Source of the DNA: Phoenix dactylifera
Lineage: Eukaryota > Streptophyta > Magnoliopsida > Arecales > Arecaceae
Reading direction: 5' to 3'
DNA length: 64,000 nucleotides
Assembly: GCF_009389715.1 (NCBI RefSeq)
Contig: NW_024068507.1
Coordinates: 1 to 64,000, forward strand
Below are positions 12,442 through 24,700 of this stretch, piece by piece. The translations under genes and the position numbers were made by a program. The notes under the pieces were generated by a model. It was given only the letters and a program-made list of their open reading frames with translations, searched no databases and was not told where the DNA came from. The number at the start of each line of letters is the position of its first letter. Position 1 is the first letter of the stretch.

Positions 12442-14256
12442 ATGATCGCGAGCAGGAGTAACCCCACTAAAAGGTTCAGACCTTGATACCTTCATTGTGT
12501 TAAGATTTACCGATTTCCTGATGTCATAGTCATGGATTATCTCGGTTTTCATCCCTGTTTCTTTGTGATTGCAGTTTTTGACATTGGGAGGACTCTTCAT
12601 GTTTGCATCGTCACCAAGCAGCTGATGTTTAGCTTGATCCCTTTGTTTATTTTCTTTATAATATGGTGGAAAAACCTGTGAATTGTATTAATCTAGCGGC
12701 CCCAAACCTTGTATTCCCAAAGATTAAAAAAGGGACCTTGTCTGCCATCCAACGAAGAAGAGTTAATGAAAATGTCTAAATTCTTTTCCAAGTGCTCAGC
12801 AGTATGCAGGCCCAGGGCTGCAAATATGATTAGTGTCGTCCCCACCCAGGTAGGTCCGGTTCATCCCCATGTTTTAGACCCATGGATCAGGTTTGGGTCC
12901 GATATGCGATCTATTTGAAAAATTGGGTTAGGTTGGCGTCAACGTCTTCCTACCCAATCAAATCCGTGGATGAACTAGACCTGGAGTGGCTCAAACACTG
13001 GATGACTCGGTCTGGGACCTACAGATCAATAATAAAAGCCATTCATTGTCATGATCTGAAGATATCCACTGTGCTCATGAATGGAAGATTCGCTATATAG
13101 GTATTTAATAGTAAAATTTTTGCATGTCTCTGTCCTGTGTTTGCACGTCAATATGTAGAACCATGTAAATGTTCTGTATTCTTGATATTTCTTTTTGTTT
13201 CGTAACTCTTACCGCATGTTGCAACAAATTCAAAGAGATTTCCATCAAAAAATGCATACTCGGTTGTACCCAAAAAAAAAAAAATCAAACTTGGATGGAT
13301 AGGTGGGCACCTTACGGCTATATAGTCCGGAAAAGTTACACGTGTGTACGTTCCTAGCGGAGTACAATAGAATTGATTAACACGAGCGACTATAGATTAC
13401 AGACCTTACTGCCGTACCTACTGAGTTGATAGCATTTAATGACCTTCAGGATTTTCTGTGGTGGTTTGTACCCGTGTGAAAGCAGTGTGAGCAGTGTATC
13501 ACAAAAAATACAACATTCAAGACTGCATATGCATATTTATTCAGTTTTTAGTAATAACTTTAGTAAGTAACTTGATGGCGTGTTTTAGCACAACAGTAAG
13601 ATTATTTCATTATTATCTGAATGTACGGATTTAAAATATGAAAACAGTTTTTCTGCGTGCAAGAATAAAGTTGCGTACATTCGACCCTTTCTAGATCTTG
13701 CAGTACGTACGTATGTATGTATATATTACATGAATGTATATATATATTTATGTATCTGTATATGCTGTAGGTATGCAGATGCACTCAAGCATGTCTCTGG
13801 ATGCGCAAGCGCACACGGTAGCCCAGTGACATAGCCAGAAACTTGGCATCCAATGTGACAGCATGGTCAATTGTTACATGAGCACTTCCGATGACTATTT
13901 GGCCTTCACCTTTAACTTTTAGTGTATGCAAAACTCTTAACTAGTGATACCAATAAACACAAACAAACTTCTCAAATTTATTATTCTTCCTCTTTTTATA
14001 ATCCTATTCGTTCTTAATTGTGATGATGTACTTTTTATTAGTATGTTTACTGATATTCTTTTTTCTCCTGTCGGCATAAAAATCAATAGTTATCAGTGCA
14101 GACTAGTGAAATGTTGGGAATACTTTTGCCCGTTTTCAATAGTAATCAGTAGTTACTGAGATTCTGCAGTTTATAGAGAATTTATCTCTGTATGCTTCCA
14201 TGTACCTCTCATCAGAGTACTGGTTCTCAGAAAGCGTAATCTTTCTCTATTAACAG
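12442..14256. other. Downstream of RFC3, no gene seen
   Basis: This is probably the RFC3 3' UTR followed by intergenic DNA. The 151-codon minus-strand open frame overlapping the last RFC3 exon (12145-12600) is a shadow of it. I recognise no protein. Around 12840-13030 there is a moderately GC-rich stretch with repeated GGTCC and GGGTCC words that may be an old repeat. A GTAC/GTAT-rich simple tract lies at 13700-13765. Confidence 0.5.
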
Positions 14257-14560
14257 CAAAAACTGCCCAAGCTTCAGGAAGCTGTTCCCAGAATATGTAG
14301 ACATGTACCAAAAACAAGAGGTCCCAAAGGAGTCTCTAGCATCACAGCAGATGAGTGAACATATGAGCTCTCCTCCTTCCACTGTGGTTGAACAAGTTGC
14401 AAGACGTCAAGGTGAAGACAGAAAGATTATACAAAATGCTGGAAAGCGAAAGCAGATCCCATTCTGGTTACTGCTGTTGATGGTGTCAGTCTTCGGCATT
14501 GTGATGGCTTGGCCCTGCTGCAACCGTGACATGATCAGCAGAGATTGCATACTGACGGTA
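14257..14560 (+). other. Possible exon of an unidentified protein with a C-terminal membrane segment
   Basis: After a plausible acceptor (TTAACAG, ending about 14256) the plus strand is open through a hydrophilic, Ser/Gln-rich stretch (KNCPSFRKLFPEYVDMYQKQ, ESLASQQMSEHMSSPPS, ARRQGEDRKIIQNAGKRKQ). It then runs into a hydrophobic run, IPFWLLLLMVSVFGIVMAWP (about 14456-14515), that looks like a transmembrane helix preceded by basic residues. A good donor (GTATGTGAG) follows codon ACG at about 14560; without splicing the frame stops at 14633-14635. The arrangement resembles a tail-anchored or single-pass protein end. I do not recognise the family and found no partner exons nearby, so this may be a real exon, a gene fragment or chance. 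Confidence 0.3.
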
Positions 14561-14635
14561 TGTGAGTTCTGCTGCAAAACTTTGATCTTGAAAATGTCAA
14601 GGGTCTTAGATTCGTGTACTGAAGAATTTTATTAA

Positions 14636-16188
14636 GTTGCTCGATGTCCTTTGACATCTCTTGATGAGCATGATGTAATATTCTAGATATCTAGTTTGTT
14701 ACTGACTAGCAGCATGGTGCCCTGCTTTTCCTCCATATTTTCTGTGGGTATTGTTTCACGACTTTTGATGTGCCAAATCTATGAATCATTACGACAAGAT
14801 TCCAGGATGTGATTTGATTTGCTGCGAGGTAAAATGGTTGAGAATTTCATCTCTTAAATAGAGAGTATATGCTGGCTTTTTTTCCTTGGTTAATATCTTT
14901 TATTGACAGAGGCTCTGTAATGGGAAAATGAGCGACTTCAATTATCTCTCCAGGGGAAAACATGCATGATTTCCATCCCATTCTAAAGAAGGTTAGCAAC
15001 CAGGTGCTATCAATATCTGGGTCTCTTTATTTGGAGATGCATTCTCTAAGATCTGAATCCATTTTGAATCTAGTATCTCTGGTTGCTAAGCAAAGGGATG
15101 TTACTATTAGAGCAGGTCTCAATCATTTTATTATGCGTTGCTCCCATTTTATGCACTAGTTGGCACGATTCCCTCTAAAAGCTAGTTGCGAACTGTTTAT
15201 GACAAAATTATTAAAAAAAGACATGATATTGGTTGGTGGAGTACGTGTCTGCATGGGTAAGCTGATAAACTACGCCCAAACCCATGAAATTGATTGGTGT
15301 TTAGTCGTGGAAGGCTCCAATAGTCAATGTGTTGGGTCCCCAAAAGACAGTCCCAGAAAACACTCACAAGAGAATTTCTTCTTCTAGGGGATTGTAAATT
15401 GATTCAACTCCCTTCCTCTACATCTCTGGGTGCAAAATTTGGTTCTCAGTCATGATTTCATACTTTACATTAAATGGCGATTACTTTGTTTACAAATGTT
15501 TGGAGACACTAGTATCAGCACTGGCCTCTCCACAGCTCAATCATCATGACCATTAATCTTAGCAATCATAATATATGATCAAAAAGGTGTGAAAAAAAAG
15601 GTAGAGGAGCCCCTCAAACCTAAATTTCAACCTAGGAGTTAGTCTTCTCTAAAAATACTCTATTGAAATTGTTAAAAAGGTAGTCAAAGATCAACAGAAG
15701 TACTTCCTCAATTATTGGAAGTGACGGTTCCCATTCACAAACACAGCATCAAGACAAGAATCTCAAACTGGTTCGCTTGCTATCTATTTAAATCGATAAA
15801 TGTTGTTACAAAATTCCTAAGTGCAACTGGCTCGTCATAGGTTTAGTAAATTTCATGAAGTTAGTCATTGAGGAAGCCGTGTTCCTGTAATGATATATAC
15901 AGAAGCACTGTCTACCAAATGCATTTGATGTGGGACAAAGAGAACACTAAATTTGATTTTTAGACCAGCAACCTTCTATAGCTAATCTATAATTGATCGA
16001 ATTCATTACCCTGCTTTATATATTTTTGGAAAGAAACAGACCTGCAACAACTGTAAAAACCCCCAAGAAAAGGTACCTAGCAAGGAACTCAGCCTCCATT
16101 TAAACTCATCAGAGATCAGAGGCCACTATTGCAGGATAGCTCCTCCAAAGATGTTTGAAGTAGTACCACATGCACGGCAAGCCGAGCT
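14636..16188. other. Intergenic stretch between the orphan exon and the HAD gene end
   Basis: No gene is recognisable. Short open frames at 14962-15159 and 15160-15387 have no familiar motif. The last few hundred bases before 16189 are likely the 3' UTR of the minus-strand HAD gene. Confidence 0.5.
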
Positions 16189-19100
16189 CTAAGGAACTGC
16201 CAAGGAGACCAGTTGGTGATCTACTTCTTGCCAGTTATGAACCTTGGTCACCAGGGGGTGTGAAGTTGCCGAGCCAGACTTGCACCACGGATACGAGTTG
16301 TCATAGTCAAAGAGTAAGACTCTAATACCTACGTCTGCACATTCAAGAGCATATCTTGGGTTGTCATCAATCAGGACTTGGGCTCCCAAAGACCTGCAAA
16401 GAGCAATTCAAGATATTAGTATAAAAAATACTGACTCTTCGATGCCATTTATGGAAATGAAACAAGGAGAAAACACAAATGTTGTTGGAGTAAATAAATT
16501 CGACTCAAGAACTAGTCCAGTTTGTATAGTTGGAACTCAGGTCAAATTGAAGGATTAGTTGATTTCTATAGAAGTGAAAGAAAATGAAATGGAATGTAAA
16601 AGAGTTTGGACAAAAAATAAAAATCTTTAAGAAATACCAGTGCATGAGTCCTGAAACTCATTAAAAAGGAATATAAGGTAAAAGAAGCACCGGATCAGAC
16701 CTGCCATAAGACTTAAGTTACAGAATACCCTGTATTAAAACACAGTATTTCATTGTAATTTATTCATGAAACTTGGGCACGTGTCGGAATGAATCCTCAC
16801 AGAGACCTGCCCATTAGGTCATCAGGTCAAGTGTATGCAGATTAAATAGACAGAGCGACACAAATTCGTAATGTGCTACAAGCAGAGACTCATGAAAAGA
16901 ATGAAAGAATGAAAACAAAGACACCAATATGCACACTATGCTCTAAGTACATGACATACTATTTCTTTAATAGTTCAATTCTACTGGTGCATCTGACATG
17001 GTCTATCAAGCACATTCATATCACAGTACTAGCATTCATGGTCATGTCAGGCTTCCGAGGACACTTGATGAGGAAATGAGTCCATATGTTGTGGGAGAAA
17101 AGCATGTTTTCTAAATGCCAGCCCGTTGATGATATCCAATATGCAAGAAAAAAATAGACAACTGTCTATAAAGAACATTATTCAAATGTCTGGGATTAGG
17201 TTCATCTTCTGATAAGCAGCTTCGAATTTTACCAAAACAATGAAAGACATGCAAGCATAAAGCAAATAGCAGAACTAGTCATGTTTTAAGCTAAAGAGAG
17301 CAACAAACTCAAATCAATATGGCTTACCTGCAGATCTCAGATTTTGGCCGTGATTGTCCATCCAATGCAAAATGATTTCCAAAGTGAATCTCCTGAAATA
17401 AGCCAGGATAATGCTCTTCAATCCACTTCAGTGTGTGATCTTTGATTGCATTCTGCCGAGATCTTTTCAAAGGAACAAGTTATTCAGATAAACTGCATCG
17501 ATTGTCGTAGGTAAAAACATAATAGTTGCATTTTTCAGAAGTCAGAATGAGAATTCCATTACAAAATATCTATATGAGGAAGACATACGTCACCACCGAT
17601 AAATTGCAAAATGCAGATAGTCTGTGAAGAGCATGCCGAGCACCTGGGATAGGATGAATACCCTCTTTGAAATAAGCAGTTTTAAAGAACTCGTGAACAC
17701 GGATATCAGCTGCCACAATAAACAAAAAACTGTATATAATAAAGGAGAACAAATGGTGGATACTGTCACATACAAGAAATAAAATTCTACTGTAGGGAAC
17801 AAATAACTCATTACTTTCTCATTACAAAGTAAAATGTAGCATGTATAATATGTGGGATACCAAGTGATACCTTCTGTTCGAGAACAATTCCATATCTGTT
17901 GAGAATCACATACAAATACATAAGCATGTGAGTTGCAACAGAGAACTCAGGCAAAAAGTGTGATCATTCATTATTAAAGGAGATCAAGAACAAACTTCCA
18001 TATACTTAATCACCAGAAAAAGTAAAAAAGGTGAAGCCATTGGATGGTACCTTGAAGAATTCGTATACATAGTACTCTGACATTGAGTGATTAGAAGAGT
18101 AGCGATCCGCAATAAATTGATTTAAAGCTGAGAGAAAGCTTCCAAGGACTGAAAATCAGATAATCACAAGACCCAAGATATTAGATCATATATCCATAGT
18201 AAGATACATAATAGAATACAATCCGTTAACCACGACATTAATACATGACCTCTGTTTGCAAAACAGAACTATGATGTTTAGGAAAACAATGAAATCTTTG
18301 CTTTACTTTTTTGAGAGACTTAGCTCCCAAGCTTACAGCAGAAATGACGAGAGACCAGATTAAATAATACAAATCATCAACCATAAAGTTTCAGAAAAAT
18401 AGCAGTGCTCCTATTTTATACTTGCAATAATTTACAGCTTCCATTAAAGAACACAATGGCATCAAGATAGCAATTTTAACATAATGTCAAAAAAACTTAT
18501 AAACAATCTACTAACTCAAACATGCACCAGATTTTGCACAAAGAAATTATATTAAAAGGACACTCTTCAAACATAAACTGCTCATAGGCATCTGGCTAAT
18601 TTCAGAGGCTTATTCCTTGGAACTTCAGAGCTCATGCCTCTTGTATGCTTCCAACTGTGACTGCCACATCAGCAATTAAAGTTGGACCTAAATACTTACA
18701 AGTCCTTGAACTTATATTCAAGGGTTGCAGTTCCAATGAACAGAAAAGATTAAAAGATATCATGGATGGCTTGCAGGCTGTAGCACATGGCATTGACCTT
18801 TTTGTCAGATCTTGGATGGTGGTTTTTTCTTATGCAAGTGATCCTGACTCAAAAGTGACACCAAGTGTACAACTCAAAAGTGATATGAAGACTCAACTAG
18901 AATTTCCAAGGACCGACACCTTCTATGAAAGTTTCTAGAGTTATACAATCTATTCACCATAAGCGAGAAAAATATATTAAACAAAGAATCTAACCATCCC
19001 AAAGCATTATGGTATGAAGAACTGAAGGCAAAGAGAAAAAAAAGGAAAAAAGCAATGGATAAAAAATAAGTGCACATCCCAACAACACAATGCAAAAAAT

Positions 19101-22100
19101 GAGCTCGATTTTTCAGTTTTTCTTTTACTCTTGATGTTGTGCAAAATGGACACCCAGAATTCGAATACTGGGTGTACTGGCCAGTACGTATTGCACAAGC
19201 AATGAACCAGTACCCTATACCCCATAGGGACATTTCGTTGGCCAACTGGTCTGAGCCAGCCCTAAATTGACTGTGTACTACTTAGTGCCAAGCTTAAAGG
19301 TGTTTTCCTCCCTCCTCCCCCTCTCTTGGCTTCTACTCTATATCATGCCGGCCATTCCCTATGTTGGTAAGCTTTTGTATAACATACTATGTAGTATGTA
19401 GTATACCGGCAAGTGGAGTATGGACCTGTACTATAATTTGTTAAAACCTAGACTTATAAGGACATATCCAGGAAATTATGTTATTGATGAATTTTTCTTC
19501 CAAGGTGAGAGGTTTAACCATCTCTTAGCAGAAAACCACGCACGCTGATCATTAAAGGACAAATCGATGCAGTAACTTCAATAGGATTATCTTCCCAAGA
19601 ACTATAACATCTCTGATAATCATCTCTCAAAGAGGTCTACCATTGTACCATCTCCTACAAAAAAAAGAAGAAATATGGTTTTCATAAATAATTGTTAACT
19701 CACATTTGAGCTTTTCCAGAAAAAATCTTTTTTTATCATTTAATTGCACAACTAAAAACTCACAAAGAAAGGGTGAAACTGATAGCAATTATGTTCATAT
19801 ATGTTTCCAAACATGAGCACATGACTATTAAAGGTATCTTACCCAGATTTTAGACATATATATGGATCTAATTAGGGACTCAAGCACAGAGCTAGGCCTT
19901 CCCAAAAAAAATGGGCAGATGGTGCAGCATGGGTATCTAGTGCAACCCATTCGTTCACTAAGAAATGACAAAAGTCAATAGTTTATTTTACAGCTATAAG
20001 TAGATGATCTTACACAGTTCCTAGCCACTATGCTTATGGGTCAACCACCTAGACGTGCCCTACATGTAGGCCAGGCCACCAGGGCCTAGGCCTAGAAAGC
20101 CTAGGTGGACTGGACTATCTTCTAGGTGACTAATATAGTAGGTAAGGCAGTATGAGGAAATATGACCAATGCCCAAACATCTTACTTAGCTGCAACTCAT
20201 GAATTTTATTAATTATTGATTGATTGTTTGCTTCAAATTTTCATTGACTATTCATTATTTGCTAGAGTTGCTTGCTGTATTAACTTAAATTCTTGAAAAT
20301 GTTTTTTTTGGCCAAAAATTAATACCATGGTATAATATGCAAGAAAAATTTGCATCACAACTAGTTGATGTCATGTCACACTAAAACAGATCCTCAAATA
20401 AATGTGAAACCTTCTAATATATTTCTACCAGTTTTGTGTATATGTATTTAATCCGCCTACGCACTCGCCTAAGCACCATGCAGTCTCTTGGCCACCTGCC
20501 CGCCTGTATACTGCGCTCGCCTTCTATAACAGTTCTCTAGTAAACACATAGATAAAAGGTCATGGTTCTGTAATTGCCATTATTAGCATCTAGGTGCAAC
20601 CAAGTTTTAAATATATACAAGTAACACTGATCAACATTGACTAATTTGGATAGTGGTACGATTAGCTTAGTTTATAATAGCCGTAGACTTACTAATGACA
20701 GATATGATAAATTTGAATTTTCATGATTTGCAGTAAAAACAAGCATGCCTTATAAGATCTACCAAAAGTGGTTTGCCTACAGTGGAAATATTCAATTTGA
20801 AGCACAATATGTGGGTCAAGAAACCTTAAAATAAGTCACAAATCAATGGGTCTTGTTTGCTTTTAACATCTCAGCTCTCTAAGCAATAGCTATAACTGAA
20901 TTCACGTCAAAGTGCTGCCACATAGGTCATACTGATGCTCTTAAGATGCACCTCGATATTCCATAATAATTAAAATTGCTCATCACTTTTGTCCATACAA
21001 TTTGTAAAAAAAAGCCTGTTAAAGATGATTTGGCATCCAGTGCCAATCAAAGCTAAAATAAAGTTTTATCCAAATCAAGGTTCTTTGTACAGTACAAGGC
21101 ATCTTTTTAGTAGTTTACTAGTACAGTACAAGTTGGTACTGTACATCGACACATGGTACACTATTGGAGTTGAGGCAACAGCTACACCATGTGTCAGTAC
21201 AGTACTATATCGAGCCCCTCTACCATACTAGAGACTTACCAGCATAGTAAGCCCAATACCAGGTGGTACAGCTCAGTGTAGAAAACCTTAATCTAAATAA
21301 AGAATACAAGGTTGCAAAGCCATTGTTGTTAAGAACTTACAACTACAATAAAGATCAAAATAGCCCCAAATGATCTAGACCTCATCTTGGGATCAGAATC
21401 AATTAGGATCATCATATCTAGATCGGTATTACGGATCTTACAATCCCTTAAAACATTGGATCTAACTTAATCATTTTTATTTACATATTCAATCATATGA
21501 AAATCCATTTTCTATTTTTTATTTGAATTATGGAATTTAAAATTATTTATGTAACACTAATAAGCTTTGAGCATGTAAAATTGATAAGCTTAGAACAAGA
21601 GTTTTTAACTACTAACAATGTATGGACAAGGAAATTTTGAAGTTCATGAATTAAAAGGAAGAGACAAATTTCAGTATTTATACAACCATTTACTCAAACT
21701 GATTCTCATTTTTTTACTAAAAAATTGCACATAAAAGGCTAACTAGATTGTAAGTGGTATAGCTACATTACTGGCTTATCAGGCATACTGCATATGTGAT
21801 TATGATGCTGGAAAGTGCAAACATCTTATTTGTATGGCTTTTTTATATTTAATTGATAGTAATTTAGCGTATTCTTAATTTTCACATGTCGTTTATATTT
21901 TTAAATTTCTAAAGAAATCAGGGTGGTCCTCTCAAAAGAAAAAAAAGAAGTCAAGGTGGAAATCTTACTATCCATGGTTTGATCCATGACTTGATCTGAT
22001 CTAACCTCCTATAAGATTTGCAATTAAACCCGATCCAAGAAGCATGACGCTTAGCTGGGAGAAATATTGGAAACATAAAACTAGGATGACAAGGAGAATG

Positions 22101-23757
22101 AGGACTCAACTCCACACACAAAGGCAGGAAACTCCGACCCACATATCATATGATCATCCATCCACCATTGTCAAGGCCATGTAATGGTAAAGGGACTTGG
22201 CCATTTAGCATATCTCCCGCTCTAGAAAAAGATCTCCTAATATAAAGGCCGAAGCCATTTTAAAGCAGCAGACAGAAGACATGTTACTCACCCAAAAGGA
22301 ACTCAAGGAGATAGAAGTGTTTTGATGAATTCTATTCTAGAGTTAAGCTTTCTACATTCCCGAAAAAAATATATGCTACCACTTTCAAAAACAACAATTA
22401 AAAGAAATAGAGAAGTAGGTCCACCTTCTAGGCTAGTAAAGCATTCAAATAATTCAAACATCTCCTATTGACCATACTAGATGTCTGAGTCAAGGAGATA
22501 CCAAATGCAATCTCAAATCCACCTTTTCTAAATATTCCAAAACCAAGTGCTGCAACATAAGGCAAAGGAAATCCCCCCAATATCTTTTGACTTAATTTCT
22601 TATGCTTTTTCCTTTTCTTTTTCATTTCTTCCTATTATCTTTACATTGATGATCTGAGAAAAAAATCCTTGGACTTTTGTCTTCCTCAAAAGCTCAAAGG
22701 TTAATAGCAGTGTTGAAATCAATGTACATATATATAAGCAACTCATCCAAGACATAATATTGCTATCAACCAAATTACTAGGGCAAAAATGGTAACTAAT
22801 GTCTCTACCCTCTCCAAAAATAATCCGATTTAAAGAGAGAAAAATGTGCAGCTTTCAGATGACAGGTTGTGTATCATTAACAACCAGAAACTGCTTAAGA
22901 AGGTCTATATCAGTTATTCTATTTGAAGCATTTGTAGATAGTATTCTCTAAGAACTAATAACTTAGCACATGAACAGGTCAATCCCATGTTGGTACGTCC
23001 GATTTCAGTGCAAGGCTCTAATGCTCTACAGGGACAGTAATCTTTTCTGTTAATCTATAAGGTGGCAAGGAATCATTCTTTTCTAAAAATTCCTTACAAG
23101 ATCCAAAACTATCAAACAAAACTCAGCAAGTTGCGTACAAGCTGCAACTAAGGAACATTACATAAAGAAAAATACTTAATGTTTACTGCAGCTTCCGCAG
23201 ATAGTAGTATAGGTCATCAATTTCATCAATTATAAGTTATATCATTGCAAAGCAACTGCATGCCCCTACCTCAACCAAAAATGTGTAATGAAAGCCTCAT
23301 ATAAAGAACAAAATATCAGTGATAACAATAATCAAACACATGCCAGAGAAGCAAATATGGGCTTACAACAGATACCTTCATCAACATCAACAGCAACCAC
23401 CAATTTCTGTGGCATTAAGTGGTCGGAAAACCCAAGGGGGTTTCCATGTCTGCATGCTCCATCTCCATTCACCAATTTTGCACCCACCTCCTCTCCAAAA
23501 ACTATTTCAGAATCCCGAACAAATTGCCAATAAGGCGCTACAGCATGAGCTTTTCTAGTTTCATCATGTACCCTTCTAAAAACACCATTATGGCGATCCA
23601 TGCAACTTCTCAAACGCAAGGCATGATTTGAAATAATTCTGGAGCTAATTCCCATATCAACCCAACCCTTGCTATGGAGTCCACTTCGCTCATAAGAGTC
23701 ACTTAACTGGCTGAACCCACAGAAACTTGCAGAGAAGGGATGCCTAGTTAAGGTCAT
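16189..23757 (-). CDS. HAD-superfamily phosphatase, NT5C (5'(3')-deoxyribonucleotidase-like) type, six exons
   Basis: Exons in transcript order: 23757-23376, 18148-18051, 17895-17871, 17709-17589, 17462-17328 and 16393-16189. All junctions are GT-AG with matching phases, giving 321 residues. The HAD nucleophile motif DVDE is at about residues 124-127, formed at the end of exon 1 with VLG following across the splice. Motif II is VVTSR (207-211). The acidic motif IV is VLIDDNPRYA (261-270), followed by the VLLFDYDNSYPWC segment typical of plant NT5C-like proteins. The roughly 115 residues before the core are Ser/Arg-rich and could be a plastid or mitochondrial transit peptide (inference). The likely reaction is phosphate-ester hydrolysis; the substrate cannot be told. 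ATG 23757 is chosen because it opens the frame leading into DVDE. Exon 3 is a 25-nt micro-exon and intron 1 is 5.2 kb. Confidence 0.9.
19150..19449. repeat. Diverged GTAC-type short element in HAD intron 1
   Basis: This segment has clustered TACTGG, CCAGTAC, GTATACCGG and similar words. Its right end, ...TTAAAACCT, when reversed reads AGGTTTTAACAAATTATAGTAC, resembling the AAGGTTT...TAC termini of the better-preserved copies at 21076, 44046 and 50030. I could not find a matching target duplication on the left, so its borders are approximate. Confidence 0.35.
20030..20530. repeat. CCTAGG-rich interspersed repeat
   Basis: GC-rich words of the type GGGCCTAGGCCTAG, AAGCCTAGGTGG (about 20085-20110) and GCCTACGCACTCGCC (about 20455-20475) stand out from the AT-rich intron. 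A similar cluster (GCTTAGGCGCCTAGGCAGG) occurs in an NRPE1 intron near 46335-46355. They look like ends of one dispersed repeat family, but I could not define borders or a target duplication. Confidence 0.3.
21076..21289. mobile_element. Non-autonomous GTAC-family element, about 214 bp
   Basis: The left end reads CAAGGTTCTTTGTACAGTAC. The right end, reversed, reads AAGGTTTTCTACACTGAGC and then TGTACC, so the termini are inverted copies. Flanks are TATCCAAAT (21067-21075) and AATCTAAAT (21290-21298), seven of nine matching, as expected for a decayed 9-bp target duplication. The interior is dense in GTACAGTAC and TGGTAC words. It lies in HAD intron 1. Confidence 0.5.
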
Positions 23758-24700
23758 CGAAGCACGACTACTCCAAAGAGTCTAATTGAGACGAGAACAA
23801 TCGCAAAGCTTCTCTATTTAACATCACTTTGCACACATTCCAGTGAAATCGAAACGCTCTGACACTAACAACAGCCCAAATCCCAAGAAACAGAAATCCT
23901 CCAACTAAAAGTCAGGCAGAATCCATAAAAAAATCAATAAAATTTTGCAAAAATCCATAAAGAATAAATCAATAAAATTTTGCAAAAATTACCAAAGAAC
24001 CAAAGCGCGAAGAAATCCAAAAGGAAGAGCAACGATGTATGAATCAAAAACGGCGGTTTGAAAGGGAAAAAAAAATCACCTGCTAACCTTTCATAAAAAA
24101 TCAACGATTTGTGTCCAAAGAAACGATCTTTCCGGTTCAAAACAGAAAGAAATCAGGATTTCACAACCAGAATCGAATCAATACTGTTTCAGATAAACTG
24201 AAAAAAATCGACATCCAACCGGCGAAAACGAAAAAAAACTATTCCGATCCAAATATGAAGGAAAAGATGACTGCTTGGTGCCGTAAGAACCCGAAATCCC
24301 ACAATAACCGGCGAGACGCCCCCAAAACCAAAATCTCAGACGAAGCAATTAAAACTGGAAAAATAAGAAAAAAATCGAATTAAAGCCGGGCAATTGGGGG
24401 ACGAGGAAGAACTCTCGCTCCCACAGGCGTCCCGGAATCGGAGAGAGACTAAAACGGTTATGAATTCGGGATTTCTTCGAAAACACTCGCCCACCTCTCT
24501 TCTTTTGTTTTTTAGGGTTTTCGGAAGTATTGTTTGCGAATGGTTTTGAAGAGGCTTTTCCGCGAATTCCGATCACGCGCTTCTTCCGGGGTGGTGGGCT
24601 TTTTTTTTGGGCACCGACTCGAGGGCGATAATGATTGGGCCGCCTCGCGTACGATCTGGACCGTACGATGTACGGTGGCATCTTTTTGCACGGCTGTCCG
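23758..24700. promoter_or_regulatory. 5' UTR and promoter region of the HAD gene
   Basis: Upstream of the HAD start the sequence becomes more GC-rich. It carries a telo-box (TTTAGGGTTT, 24511-24520) and a TGGGCC site-II-like element (about 24638), a pair common in promoters of plant housekeeping genes, plus repeated GTACGAT words at about 24648-24675. A 163-codon minus-strand open frame across 24349-24840 has no familiar motif and is most likely chance. A 5' UTR intron is possible but not resolved. Confidence 0.4.

Noticed and set aside
12145..12600. 151-codon minus-strand open frame
   Set aside because: It overlaps the last RFC3 exon in antisense and has no motif of its own; a shadow frame.
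18645..18938. 97-codon plus-strand frame in HAD intron 1
   Set aside because: No recognisable motif, antisense within an intron, and no splice or regulatory context.
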